Shown in pieces: positions 44,346 through 52,833 of a stretch of DNA of 64,000 nucleotides. The translations under genes were made by a program, and so were the position numbers. The notes under the pieces were generated by a model, which saw nothing but the letters and a program-made list of their open reading frames with translations, was not told the origin of the DNA and made no database searches. Position 1 is the stretch's first letter; each line of letters begins with the position of its first letter. Origin of the DNA: Metabacillus sp. KUDC1714 (GTDB lineage: Bacteria; Bacillota; Bacilli; Bacillales; Bacillaceae); contig NZ_CP055263.1 in assembly GCF_014217835.1 (NCBI RefSeq), positions 4,715,501 to 4,779,500 of the forward strand. The letters run 5' to 3'.

Positions 44346-44879
44346 TTAAATAACTGTCTTAAGGATTTTTTGCATAAAAATTACTATTTCCGTTTCAGTC
44401 CCTTTATTTCCATTGCTATCAATATATTCCCAGCTAATTGGAAATTCTCCAAACCCCAAATCTTTATACCCTAATTTTTCATAAAGTCTTTTAGCTTCAG
44501 AATTCTCTATACCTACTTCTAAACCTATGTGAGTGCATCTTTTTTCTTTTGAGAGTCTTTCTGCTTCTTGAACTATAGCTGTTGCTACTCCCATTCTTCG
44601 ATATTTATCTTTTGTTAGCCCTGCTTCTAAAAAAGCTCTATATGTAATATCAATTTTTTCCGTAACAAAAGTATCTTGAGGACCACTCCAACGTAGTAAG
44701 AAATGACCAATAGGAATTTTATCATTCCAAGCGATTAGATATAGTCCCTCCCCCCTCTTTTGAACATCATATCGGTTGTATTGCCACATTGGATTATCGG
44801 GAGAAAACTGGGACACAAGTAGATCTAACTGTGACTCTTCTGCTGCTTTTATCTCTAATTTAAATCCTTCCTTATTCAT
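44346..44879 (-). CDS. GNAT-family N-acetyltransferase
   Basis: 177 residues. The acetyl-CoA loop is LTKDKYRRMGVATAIVQEAERLSKEKRC, and the following HIGLEVGIENSEAKRLYEKLGYKDLG is motif B. GGAGG precedes the ATG. The amine substrate is unknown. Monocistronic. Confidence 0.83.
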   Translation of the reverse strand: MNKEGFKLEIKAAEESQLDLLVSQFSPDNPMWQYNRYDVQKRGEGLYLIAWNDKIPIGHFLLRWSGPQDTFVTEKIDITYRAFLEAGLTKDKYRRMGVATAIVQEAERLSKEKRCTHIGLEVGIENSEAKRLYEKLGYKDLGFGEFPISWEYIDSNGNKGTETEIVIFMQKILKTVI

Positions 44880-44936
44880 TTAAATTCCTCCAATCCCTCA
44901 ATATAAAACTTCCAACAAAAGTGCGTTAACCCTTCT

Positions 44937-45035
44937 TGGATAAACCTGCTCCGTTAGTCGAATAAGAAAAGGAATGCCGCTACAACTTCTGGTATTCAAC
45001 TCAAGCACTCTTTAGTTTAAGTGTAATACTTCACA
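44937..45035. repeat. Dispersed palindromic element copy
   Basis: Left arm AACCTGCTCCGTTAGTCGAA, an imperfect middle with AATGCCGC, right arm TCAACTCAAGCACTCTTTAG, and the tail AAGTGTAATACTTCACAATC shared with the copy at 61010. Confidence 0.8.
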
Positions 45036-45119
45036 ATCTTCTTTGTTAATCAACCAAAAAAAGGTGATGACTTGTTTAACATCGCCCAATACTCTAAGTA
45101 TTGGTAGTATTAATCAAAA

Positions 45120-45260
45120 TCATTTCTTTATAATTCTTCCTGATTTTGCAAGAATCTCAACTTCAAATATTCTGTTATCTGGTGTTAAAATGAAAACTTC
45201 ATAAACTAAAACATATGCAGATACCAGTTGGCCCCCACAAGCTTTTCCAATATGGGTTCT
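45120..45260 (-). pseudogene. C-terminal fragment of an unrecognised protein
   Basis: A frame without its own start reads ...GGQLVSAYVLVYEVFILTPD then NRIFEVEILAKSGRIIKK and a stop. The end resembles the last strands of a PepSY-like domain. It may be the rest of a gene displaced by the downstream end of the GCS2-like gene. Confidence 0.35.
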
Positions 45261-45272
45261 TGGTGTCTGGTT

Positions 45273-46241
45273 TTATGGGTACATTGCAATCTTACTCGCA
45301 TTTAATAAAAATTCTTTAATATGGTTCATTGATATTCCACTATGAAATCTTCTGATTTCAAATAATACCCATTCTTCAATATGTTTTATTTTTGCTAAAT
45401 AAGTTCGGTTTCCTTTGTGTTGTTCATTTAAAAAATGATTATACTTGTCAACTTTTTCTTGAACATCACCTTCCATTATTTCTTTAATTCTTTTTTCATA
45501 AAAAATACTTGTTCTATCCGCCCATAATATTAGTTCGCTACGAGGTGTTGTTGTACATTGGATTTCATCTTTACCTTTATGATAAAAGGTACAGTCATCT
45601 ATATCATAATCAGATAAAAACAGAAGATTTAATAAGCTCCAAAAGTATTCTGCCTCTTGTTTAATGTCCCATCTCGAACAATATTTAGGATGTAGCGTAA
45701 TATGAGTAGAAATAAACCCCGCATAAAGTAAATTTAGATCATTAGTTTTTTTAAAGGAGCTGGGAATTAGATTTTTACTTCCTAGAAAAGTAACAACTTC
45801 ATTCGTAAGTATTATTTGTTTAATATCAGTGACTTTTTCTTTTTTAAAGTTAATGAAAGTATCTGTCGAAGAACTAAACTTATCTGTTAATAAAATCTCT
45901 CCTTTTAGAATTGGGTTTTTATCTTTGAAGTCAATTAATAAATAACGTACAATTTCCTCAAAAACTTGAAAACCTTCTATTATTTCCTCAAAACTGTCTA
46001 AGGTGTAAGGAGGAGATGCGATTTCTATTAAGGCATTGGAATATTCAGGATGTATCTCCCAGCCTTTGCTAAACAAATTATCCACTTTTTTCTCCAAATT
46101 TTCATTAATATCCGACATATACTTTATTTTATTTACAATCTGTTGTGATGCTAATAAATAACTAATGAAGTCACCTTCTTTATAAACTATTGCATATTCT
46201 TTTTCGACGCCAAACTCAAACTTGTTTGGATCAATTTTCAT
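45273..46241 (-). CDS. Putative GCS2-like carboxylate-amine ligase (322 aa)
   Basis: FEFGVEKEYAIVY near the start, then NALIEIASPPYTLDSFEEII and ISTHITLHPKYC in the middle. These recall the glutamate-cysteine ligase family 2 fold (YbdK/EgtA), in which Glu residues and a His bind ATP and metal. Identity is clearly low. GGGGGAA precedes the ATG. It is alone, with no partner suggesting a peptide product. ATP-dependent amide formation is a hypothesis only. Confidence 0.5.
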   Translation of the reverse strand: MKIDPNKFEFGVEKEYAIVYKEGDFISYLLASQQIVNKIKYMSDINENLEKKVDNLFSKGWEIHPEYSNALIEIASPPYTLDSFEEIIEGFQVFEEIVRYLLIDFKDKNPILKGEILLTDKFSSSTDTFINFKKEKVTDIKQIILTNEVVTFLGSKNLIPSSFKKTNDLNLLYAGFISTHITLHPKYCSRWDIKQEAEYFWSLLNLLFLSDYDIDDCTFYHKGKDEIQCTTTPRSELILWADRTSIFYEKRIKEIMEGDVQEKVDKYNHFLNEQHKGNRTYLAKIKHIEEWVLFEIRRFHSGISMNHIKEFLLNASKIAMYP

Positions 46242-46426
46242 TGTTGTTCCCCCAGTTTATTTGTTTTATATCAAATTACTGTCGTCTGTAATTCCTAATA
46301 TAATAGTTCGAGCATAAATCATCTCTTTCCTTCAGTTACTTAAAATTTCCTTCTTTAACTAACCTGCCCCTATAGTTTAATAATAAAAAACTGCCTCAGA
46401 AGTTGGGAATGCTAGTAGGGTAAGCA
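46242..46426. repeat. Gap with a left arm of the dispersed element
   Basis: TTTAACTAACCTGCCCCTATAG lies near 46363-46384, followed by hairpin-like sequence. The adjoining IS110 remnant starts shortly after. Confidence 0.5.
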
Positions 46427-46861
46427 ATGATACTTTCGAATACAAACTCCCAAATACCCCTCTATACTCAGGAAATACCTGATCTAACCACGATTATTTC
46501 CGAAATTGGTGAGATAGAACGGTTTAATGATGCCAAAAAGCTAGTTGCATTCGCTGGAGTTGATCCTAGCGTTTACTCTTCTGGAAAGTTTACCGCATCA
46601 ATTAATCAAATTACCAAACGAGGTTCTTGTAGGCTCCGCCATTCACTTTATATGGCTGTTCAGAGTGGTATTCGTGATTCTCGTAAAAAGAAAACGACTG
46701 ATGAGATAATTGCACGTAATAAAAGATTAAGAGAGTTTTACGATAAGAAACGTGCAGAAGGAAAACCCTTCAGAGTAGCAGTTATTGCATGTGTTAATAA
46801 GCTCTTACATTGGATTTACGCATTACTAAAAAGCAGAACTACTTTCCAAGATACAGCTTAA
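46427..46861 (+). pseudogene. 3' fragment of an IS110-family transposase
   Basis: From about codon 20 the frame matches the last third of the full transposase at 58984-60219: TIISEIGEIERFNDAKKLVA, FAGVDPSVYSSGKF, KRGSCRLRHSLYMA, ending LLKSRTTFQDTA. The catalytic Ser region is kept (RGSCRLR), but the whole DEDD domain is missing. The first codons are unrelated, so the listed start is not biological. Confidence 0.85.
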
Positions 46862-47005
46862 TAACTATGTCTAACCAAATACAACAAAACCTTCCAATTT
46901 CAGTATAGAGGAAGGTTATTTGGCGTAAGCAATTTTAGTATATCATGATGTTATTAATCGGTTTTATTGAAAAATGTTGACAAACTATTAGCTGGTTTAG
47001 TTCAA
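46862..47005 (+). mobile_element. Right flank of the IS110 remnant
   Basis: ACAAAACCTTCCAA, TATTTGGC and TTGACAAACTATTAGCTGG match the region after the full element (60220-60352), so this relic retains the authentic right end next to an element arm (GTTTAGTTCAAG). Confidence 0.75.
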
Positions 47006-47023
47006 GAAAAAATTGCGACTTTA

Positions 47024-47488
47024 TTACTGAGTTTCTCTTCTATCCGCCGTGTAGTCTAATACGAAATAAAGGATGTACATTGAAATAAAGTAAACCACCG
47101 CCGAATAGATTATATTCCATTCACCATAATGTAAAACTCTAATATAAACTGCATACAACTCAAGTAGTACAAGAATGCATGTCCATCCCAAGATATATAT
47201 AAATTTCTTTATGGCATTTGATTTCAGGGGAAAATAATTAAAAAAAATAACTAATACAGCAACCTCACCTAGGGCTACAGCTAGGTACGACCACTCTATT
47301 TGTTCTTTATCAAAATACCAGTAAAGTTTGTACTTTAAATCAAGATACAAATCAGTTACAAAATTCATTAACAATGCAAACTGTATTGTAGCTAGTAACT
47401 CGTGCCTAGTCCTTTTTCTGGGCATTTTTAGGGCAACTAAAAGAACTAATATAACTGTCACTATAAATAGCTTCACCAAGAGGAACAC
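47024..47488 (-). CDS. CBO0543-like membrane protein (154 aa)
   Basis: Five hydrophobic helices (2-19, 32-48, 66-86, 94-116, 126-145). Aromatic motifs such as YLDLKYKLYWYFDKEQIEWSY and LHYGEWNIIYSAVVYF resemble the CBO0543-type protein at 7308-7823. The GTG at 47488 could be replaced by a TTG three codons in, which has GAGG at 8 bases. Function unknown. Confidence 0.6.
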   Translation of the reverse strand: MFLLVKLFIVTVILVLLVALKMPRKRTRHELLATIQFALLMNFVTDLYLDLKYKLYWYFDKEQIEWSYLAVALGEVAVLVIFFNYFPLKSNAIKKFIYILGWTCILVLLELYAVYIRVLHYGEWNIIYSAVVYFISMYILYFVLDYTADRRETQ

Positions 47489-47551
47489 CTCGTTTTTTTT
47501 AAAGCAACAATATCAAATATATTATCATTATATATTCGATGAATTATTCTT

Positions 47552-47586
47552 CTTTAACTAACCTGCCTAGTTAGTTAAAGAAGACT
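47552..47586. repeat. Left arm of dispersed element as a perfect hairpin
   Basis: TTCTTTAACTAA and TTAGTTAAAGAA form a perfect 12-bp stem around CCTGCCTAG. It shows best that each arm alone can fold. Confidence 0.75.
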
Positions 47587-47634
47587 GGTTGAGTTCGCTG
47601 TATACGTGAAGATTTCACTATCAAACATCTAACT

Positions 47635-47672
47635 TTCGACAAAAAATGTTGATATGTGAGAAAATTTGTCAA
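47635..47672 (+). promoter_or_regulatory. Two Spo0A-box-like sites upstream of sinI-like gene
   Basis: TTCGACA (47635-47641) is an exact inverted TGTCGAA core, and TTTGTCAAA (47664-47672) differs by one base from TTTGTCGAA. In B. subtilis sinI is activated by phosphorylated Spo0A. Confidence 0.45.
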
Positions 47673-47835
47673 ATTATATTTGTTTGTTACCTGAAAAATA
47701 TATAGTACTATTTAACTATATATTTACCATTTGATTAGATAAAGGCAAACCTTTTGAAAGATTGGAACGCAAAGATACAGGTATAAGGTTTTATGCTAAA
47801 TCGGCTGTGCTGCCAAAACTTTTTGGATGTTACAT

Positions 47836-47967
47836 ATGTTAAGTTCCTTAGTCGACGAAAATCGCTTAGACAAAGAATGGGCAGAACTGATCTTGTATGC
47901 ATTAGAGTTAGGTTTATCTCCAGATGAAATTAGAGAGTTTTTGAATAAATCAACTCGACCTGAATAA
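47836..47967 (+). CDS. SinI-like anti-repressor (43 aa)
   Basis: LDKEWAELILYALELGLSPD followed by EIREFLNK matches the helix-loop-helix of SinI/SinR dimerisation domains, in which SinI pairs with SinR and frees biofilm genes. The start is uncertain: ATG at 47836 or 47827, neither with a good ribosome binding site. No SinR lies in the window, so the partner must be elsewhere. A short terminator overlaps its end. Confidence 0.7.
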   Translation: MLSSLVDENRLDKEWAELILYALELGLSPDEIREFLNKSTRPE

Positions 47968-47978
47968 GGTCTTTTTTT
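47957..47978 (+). terminator. Short terminator at sinI-like stop
   Basis: GACC / GGTC stem around the stop codon, followed by seven T. Confidence 0.5.
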
Positions 47979-48295
47979 ATATCGAAATTTACGTGGATAT
48001 TGGATTAACACTTTATATAAGATAAGATTTGCACAACGTTATATACATCGAGCTTCATCAACTTACTGAACTTTGGAAAATCCATAATTTCTTCATTTAC
48101 TGCATTTGTGTGAAAATAGATAATAAAGCTCTTGTCATAAATTCCACTACATTCACTCCTTCTGTTTTTAAGCGACATAAAACAAATAGCTTAATGAACA
48201 GTTCTACAATTTCTTATATTTGTGAAGGAATTTCCACATAACCAGAGAAATTCATAATTATAAAAATATATGAATTTTTTAAGGAGAGTGAAAAT
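47968..48295. other. Gene-free stretch before the HIT gene
   Basis: AT-rich; short frames here lack ribosome binding sites. The end supplies AAGGAGAG for the HIT gene. Confidence 0.4.
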
Positions 48296-48742
48296 ATGAC
48301 TTTAAATCTCAATAATGAATGCATATTTTGTTCAATAATTTCCGGAGATATTCCTTCAAGTGAAGTTTATAAGGACGATTTAGTAATTGCCTTTATGGAC
48401 ATTTCTCCAGTTAATAAAGGACATTTGCTGGTCATCCCTAATAATCACTATGAGTATTTGTCAGATGTTCCTGAAGAGATAGCAGCCAGAATGTTTACTG
48501 TTGGTCAAAAGTTAGCAATTGCAATTCGAAACTCTGGTGTAAAATGTGAAGGCATTAACTTTTTCCTTTCAGATGGTGAAGCAGCTTTTCAAGAAGTCTT
48601 CCATTCACATTTACACGTATTCCCGCGATTTAAGGGAGATGCATTTAAAATCGATGCAGATTGGTCTGTTAATCCATCACGTACAGATTTAGATGAAGTA
48701 GCAAAAAAAATATCTTCCTCAATGCAAGCACTTAGTAAATAG
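48296..48742 (+). CDS. HIT-family nucleotide hydrolase
   Basis: 148 residues. The start carries CIFCSIISGDIPSSEVYKDD, and the catalytic histidine triad is HSHLHVFPRFKG. Family members split nucleotide phosphoramidates or dinucleoside polyphosphates. AAGGAGAG precedes the ATG. It is one of the few plus-strand genes between 38 and 62 kb. Confidence 0.88.
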   Translation: MTLNLNNECIFCSIISGDIPSSEVYKDDLVIAFMDISPVNKGHLLVIPNNHYEYLSDVPEEIAARMFTVGQKLAIAIRNSGVKCEGINFFLSDGEAAFQEVFHSHLHVFPRFKGDAFKIDADWSVNPSRTDLDEVAKKISSSMQALSK

Positions 48743-48917
48743 TTTTGAGACTTTAACAATGGCTCTTTTCGTTAGGACTTGTACTTTTTAACTACTTGAT
48801 CAACTAAGACGATGTTTATAAGTCGTCTTTTTCCATTTAAACTCTTTTTTTCTTTTTTACACTTTCTTTGTGTCGCTATAATCTTATAATACGACAAAAA
48901 AAGAGAGGAATATAATC

Positions 48918-49015
48918 TCTCTTGTCCCACTAACCTGCTTCTATAATTCAATAAGAAAGTGCATTCCCACTTCTTGAAGTAATGCACCCGTTACTTTAAG
49001 TACATTAGTTCACAA
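48918..49015. repeat. Dispersed palindromic element copy
   Basis: Left arm ACTAACCTGCTTCTATAATTC, hairpin AGTGCATT...AATGCAC, right arm GCACCCGTTACTTTAAG and tail ACATTAGTTCACAAACTC, ending about 18 bases after the hydrolase stop. The centre is nearly the same as in the copy at 1484. Confidence 0.85.
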
Positions 49016-49032
49016 ACTCAAAATGATTGTTT

Positions 49033-50049
49033 TTATATTTCTTCCTCAATTTCTTTCATAATTCCATATGCTCCCTTTGATTTGTTAGAACATATAACAG
49101 TTTTAATTGAGGTCTTGGGATAAAAAGCAGAATGAAAACTAACTCCAGGGTCATAACCCATTATATGATATTTAATAATTTCATCATCATTCTTTTCAAT
49201 CCACACTCCATAACCATAAAAGCTATTTTTATCATTCGTTCGAATATATGGAGTAAGTAACATATGAGTGTATTCTTCACTAAGTAATTGATTATTTACG
49301 AGCGAATCCCACAAGTTTGCCATATCGTTCACGGTTACAAACGCCCCGCCATCTGAACCACCTTTAACAGGCAATGAGTAAATATTCGTCTTCCAAGTAC
49401 CATTTGGAAGGTCAATATAACCAAGTGCTGTACTTTTGGGAAGTGAATCAAATTCAAAATAACCCGAGTTTACCATCCCTGCTTTTTTAAAGATATTTCC
49501 TTCAATATAATCGGTAAATTGAAGCTGACTTGCTTGCTCTACAATTAACCCAAGTAAAATATATCCAGCATTGTTATAATGAAATCTTTCGCCTACTTTT
49601 AATTTCATTGGTTGATTCTGAAATAGTGGTAAGAAGTCTTCTAAGGTTCTTATGTGATACATCGGGTTTTTAATCCACAATTCCTCAAAATCATCCATAA
49701 CTTCCTCATCAAAATAATCAGGTATTCCAGACGTATGTGTTAAAAGATGATGAATGGTTATATCTTTATCAAAATTTGGGAAAGAAACATTAAGGCAATC
49801 TTCTAACTTTGTTTCAAAAGAAAGTTTTTCATCCTCTACAAGCTGACAAATTGCTATCGATGTAAACAGCTTGCAACCCGATGCTATTCCATATCTTGTA
49901 AAGGTGCTATTTTCAATTTGTTCAGAACGATTAGCATAACCGTAGCTTACCTCTGCCAAAACTTCATTGTCTTCTTTAACAAGAACGCTTCCAGAGAATT
50001 TATTCTGATCTTGAATTTCGGCAATACGATTTAGAATGTTAGTTTTCAC
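49033..50049 (-). CDS. Serine hydrolase of the beta-lactamase/class C family
   Basis: 338 residues without a signal peptide. The SxxK motif is in YGIASGCKLFTSIA and the YxN motif in FHYNNAGYILLGL. The third motif is less clear, HIMGYDPG near the end. Members include esterases, D-aminopeptidases and penicillin-binding-like proteins; a cytoplasmic esterase is likely. No resistance role is implied. Confidence 0.82.
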   Translation of the reverse strand: MKTNILNRIAEIQDQNKFSGSVLVKEDNEVLAEVSYGYANRSEQIENSTFTRYGIASGCKLFTSIAICQLVEDEKLSFETKLEDCLNVSFPNFDKDITIHHLLTHTSGIPDYFDEEVMDDFEELWIKNPMYHIRTLEDFLPLFQNQPMKLKVGERFHYNNAGYILLGLIVEQASQLQFTDYIEGNIFKKAGMVNSGYFEFDSLPKSTALGYIDLPNGTWKTNIYSLPVKGGSDGGAFVTVNDMANLWDSLVNNQLLSEEYTHMLLTPYIRTNDKNSFYGYGVWIEKNDDEIIKYHIMGYDPGVSFHSAFYPKTSIKTVICSNKSKGAYGIMKEIEEEI

Positions 50050-50069
50050 ATAATCCCTCCAATACTTTT

Positions 50070-50150
50070 ATTTCTTCAACAAACCCGTTAGCATAATAAG
50101 AAAAAGCTGCCAGAATGACAGCTTCAATCTTCAACTCTTGCACCCGTTAG
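50070..50150. repeat. Dispersed palindromic element, left part, interrupted by an IS110-family insertion
   Basis: Arm CAAACCCGTTAGCATAATAAG, hairpin AGCTGCC...GACAGCT, then TCAACTCTTGCACCCGTTAG, where the sequence breaks. The missing end GTTTAAGTACATTATTTCAC resumes at 51858. Confidence 0.8.
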
Positions 50151-50255
50151 CATTCCTGTAGATCACTAATTTTCAACTTTGATAAAAAGAGAGCTCCCCA
50201 GTAAGATGAGAATAGATACCACTCTAAATCTCAAATCACAGGAGGAAGCTCTACT

Positions 50256-51456
50256 ATGAAGTTTAAAATGCAAGAGAAACAAAATCAACTAATTGAAAGA
50301 ATTTCTGACCAACACCTTATTGTCGGGATAGATATAGCGCAACAATTTCACGTTGCTCGAGCTAAATTGGATGAATGAATTAAAGTCTACCAAGAGATTA
50401 ATAACAGAAATCGTTGGTATGGAGCCTACAGGGCATTACTGGCTGAGTTTATCGAAATGGCTATGCGATCAAAATATTGATGTAGTAACTGTTAATCCAT
50501 ACCTTGTAAAAAGAAATAAGGAAAACCGAGATAATACACAATCAAAAAGTGATAAGAAAGACGCTCTCGTAATTGCTGATATGGTGAAGAATGGCTATTA
50601 CTCATTTATTCGCCCTACAACTGAGGCTTTCGAAGAGTTAAGGGTATTAAATGCTAATCGTGATGTTATTGTGAAACGTGTTGTCAGCGCTACCAACCAA
50701 ATTCATCGCTGGGTAGATATTGTCTTTCCGGAACTAAGACAAGTCTTTAAAAATGTAACATGTAAAGGAGCAATTGCCACTCTTCGGTTATTTCCCACAC
50801 CATTGGAACTACGTTCCCTGGAAGTTCAATTTGTAATAGATAGTTGGAAATCGTTGATGCAGAGACAACCTGGGTTGAAAAAAGCCAAACTATTAATCCA
50901 ATTAGCTAAGAATTCTGTGGGTACCACCCTAGCTATTGATGCTTATAGACTTCATCTAGAAGTATTACTAGATGAATTGGACTTAGCATTAGCTCAACTC
51001 GAAAGAGTAGAAAAGGATATGAAGGCTGCACTTAATAAGATTTCATATACAGATCATCTATTAGAAATCAAGGGATTAACTGAAATTACATTAGGGGGCA
51101 TTTTAGGTGAAACTGGCGACTTAAGTAACTTTGCACATGGTAATTCCCTACTCAGGCATGCAGGTTTACATCTAGTTGAAGCTAGTTCCGGAAAATGGAA
51201 AGGCCAAATTGTCCTCTCAAAACGAGGGCGATCTAGGTTGAGGAGATTTTTATTTTTAGCAACTATGAGCCTTGTAGCCAATAATCCTGAGTTTAAAGAA
51301 CTGCATCATTACAATGTTCATGTGAAAAAAATGAAAAAGATGAAATCCATCATGAAACTAATTGGAAAGCTTGCGAGAATTATAGTAGGAATCGCCCGAC
51401 GTAATGAAGCTTATTGTCCACAGAAAGTCCAGTCACTACCTTCATTAGTGGCATAA
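50256..51456 (+). pseudogene. IS110-family transposase with internal deletion
   Basis: GGAGGAAG precedes the ATG at 50256. The first frame gives the DEDD start HLIVGIDIAQQFHVARA, then runs to a stop at about 50378. A second frame, open from 50353, resumes at NELKSTKRLITEIVGMEPTG and carries the rest, including KSDKKDALVIADM and the C-terminal Transposase_20 part (LRHAGLHLVEASSG, KRGRSRLRRFLFLA). About 30 residues between HVARA and ELKST appear deleted with a frame change, so the enzyme should be dead. Confidence 0.8.
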
Positions 51457-51499
51457 AAACTTCTAAATACATTCTTGAAAGTAATTTCATGTATTGTTG

Positions 51500-51831
51500 A
51501 ATGCTGGCTTATTCGTAGGACCTCAAAGAAAGCACGGAGTACTGGGATACTTAAACAAAAGGGCACAGACCCATTCCGTTAGCATAACCGGCCTCCACCC
51601 CTTGGATAGGCATGACGAAGGAATGAGAGGGCATTGACCCGTTGAGACATGGGAGGGATAGCCTCCAGGGGCGGCGTGGAGAATACGTGCAGTATATGGA
51701 AAAAAGTGGAGTTATAATTTACTCCTCTATTCCCGCATGCCTCCAAAAAGCCTTTTTACATACTCTCGTTCCCTGCTTATGTCATTGTTCTGATATGTGG
51801 CCTTGAATTCCTGCGAATAAGCGAGCATTTA
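51500..51831 (+). ncRNA. Candidate bridge RNA of the IS110/IS1111-type element
   Basis: A non-coding, GC-richer region after the transposase. It is enclosed by inverted repeats GGCTTATTCGTAGGA (51506-51520) and TCCTGCGAATAAGCG (51809-51823). TACTTAAAC (51548-51556) is the exact complement of the right flank GTTTAAGTA (51858-51866), and CCGTTAGCAT (51576-51585) is identical to the left junction (50144-50153). Such paired matches are expected of the target-binding loop. Confidence 0.6.
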
Positions 51832-51857
51832 AGAGTAAATTGAATTAAACTGAGGGA

Positions 51858-51976
51858 GTTTAAGTACATTATTTCACAATCTTTGATTTCATATAAAAAA
51901 AGAATCGCCGCAGCGATCCCCTAGTTTCAACTCTTGCCCTCTTTCCGTGAAGTTAGAAAATTCAATTTACTCTTTA
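51858..51976. repeat. Resumed right arm and a further hairpin
   Basis: GTTTAAGTACATTATTTCAC completes the interrupted element. A second hairpin (ATCGC-cgca-GCGAT) and TTCAACTCTTGCCCTCTTTC follow, ending near the stop of the 51977 gene. Confidence 0.6.
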
Positions 51977-52462
51977 TTATTTTCTTATAATTTTTAATGT
52001 CCAAGGTAGAACAATCCCAAATAGCAACAAATAAAAAGGGATTGAGTAAACAGGTTTCCAACCTTTTAATTTTAAAAAACCTAATTTCCCTAATATATAT
52101 TCCACTAGAAAAGATAACATTGAAAAGAAAATTACCCTGATTAACTTTGTAGGAGTGTTATATTGATTTAAAAACAAGATCGCAGTTGCAGCTGGTCCAA
52201 TTACAAACATAAAAATATCAGGTATACCACCAATAGAGAGATCTCCTGAATCCATTTGATCAAATATAAAAAATAAGATAATGTTAGCCATCCAACCATA
52301 AAAACCAATCATTCCAAAAAGTAAAAGCCACTCTCTCCGTGAAATATTTTTAGTTGTAGTAATAGAAAGAGATAGCAGTATTGATCCTATTAGATAAATA
52401 AACCACGAACCTTTAGCAAATAGGTCTAATCGTTCTAATACACCATTCCAGTACATCATCAT
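51977..52462 (-). CDS. Multi-pass membrane protein (161 aa), possibly CBO0543-related
   Basis: Five hydrophobic segments, with ISRREWLLLFGMIGFYGWMANIILFFIFDQ and SFLVEYILGKLGFLKLKGWKPVYSI. The Trp/Tyr-rich loops recall the CBO0543-type proteins in this window, but similarity is weak. Three ATG codons in tandem follow GAGGG; the third (52456) has the best spacing. Confidence 0.55.
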   Translation of the reverse strand: MMMYWNGVLERLDLFAKGSWFIYLIGSILLSLSITTTKNISRREWLLLFGMIGFYGWMANIILFFIFDQMDSGDLSIGGIPDIFMFVIGPAATAILFLNQYNTPTKLIRVIFFSMLSFLVEYILGKLGFLKLKGWKPVYSIPFYLLLFGIVLPWTLKIIRK

Positions 52463-52608
52463 CCCTCTTTAAATAAGTTTAACTATTTTAAATCCAACTG
52501 ATAAATATCCTTTCATATTATTTCCAATACTTACTTTTTTATGTACCATAAAAAAGGAGCTGTATTACAACCTCTTGTTAATTATTATACTGTTAGCTAA
52601 ATTTCAAA

Positions 52609-52833
52609 TTATTTTTTATTAGATCCACTATAATGCCAGCGTCCAGCCTTAATCTTTTCCCCATTCTCCCGAACATACTCACGTAATGTATCCGGAATAG
52701 TTTCTTTGTCGAGATTGTTGAAGTTTATTTTCCATATGCGTTCTCTTTTGAAATCCATAACGTGTACTTCGGTATAACCGTTCCCTTGAATATCTGTTTT
52801 TTGCATTGTTATCATTATTCCGTAATTATCCAT
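52609..52833 (-). CDS. Small soluble protein, unrecognised
   Basis: The ATG at 52833 has GAGGTGA 5 bases upstream and is preferred to the GTG at 52842. About 74 residues, beta then alpha: IMITMQKTDIQGNGYTEVHVM and DTLREYVRENGEKIKAGRWHYSGS. Not recognised. A degenerate element arm lies downstream near 52555-52605. Confidence 0.55.
   Translation of the reverse strand: MDNYGIMITMQKTDIQGNGYTEVHVMDFKRERIWKINFNNLDKETIPDTLREYVRENGEKIKAGRWHYSGSNKK

Larger units (their letters stand above)
47489..47835. other. Gap with element arm and Spo0A-like boxes
   Basis: It holds an element left arm at 47552-47586, Spo0A-like boxes at 47635-47672, and a short frame at about 47738-47840 (GKPFERLERKDTGIRFYAKS) without a start, which looks like a coding remnant of unknown origin. 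Confidence 0.5.
50151..51857 (+). mobile_element. IS110/IS1111-type insertion sequence
   Basis: About 1.7 kb between two parts of one dispersed element. It contains a broken transposase gene and a structured 3' non-coding region. There are no obvious terminal inverted repeats or target duplication, as usual for this family. Joining the flanks restores an arm that reads CACCCGTTAG then TTTAAGTACATT, as in the copy at 48918. Confidence 0.75.

Noticed and set aside
49033..50049. The beta-lactamase-fold protein as an antibiotic-resistance enzyme
   Set aside because: No signal peptide and only the general SxxK and YxN motifs of esterase-like relatives; nothing supports lactam hydrolysis.
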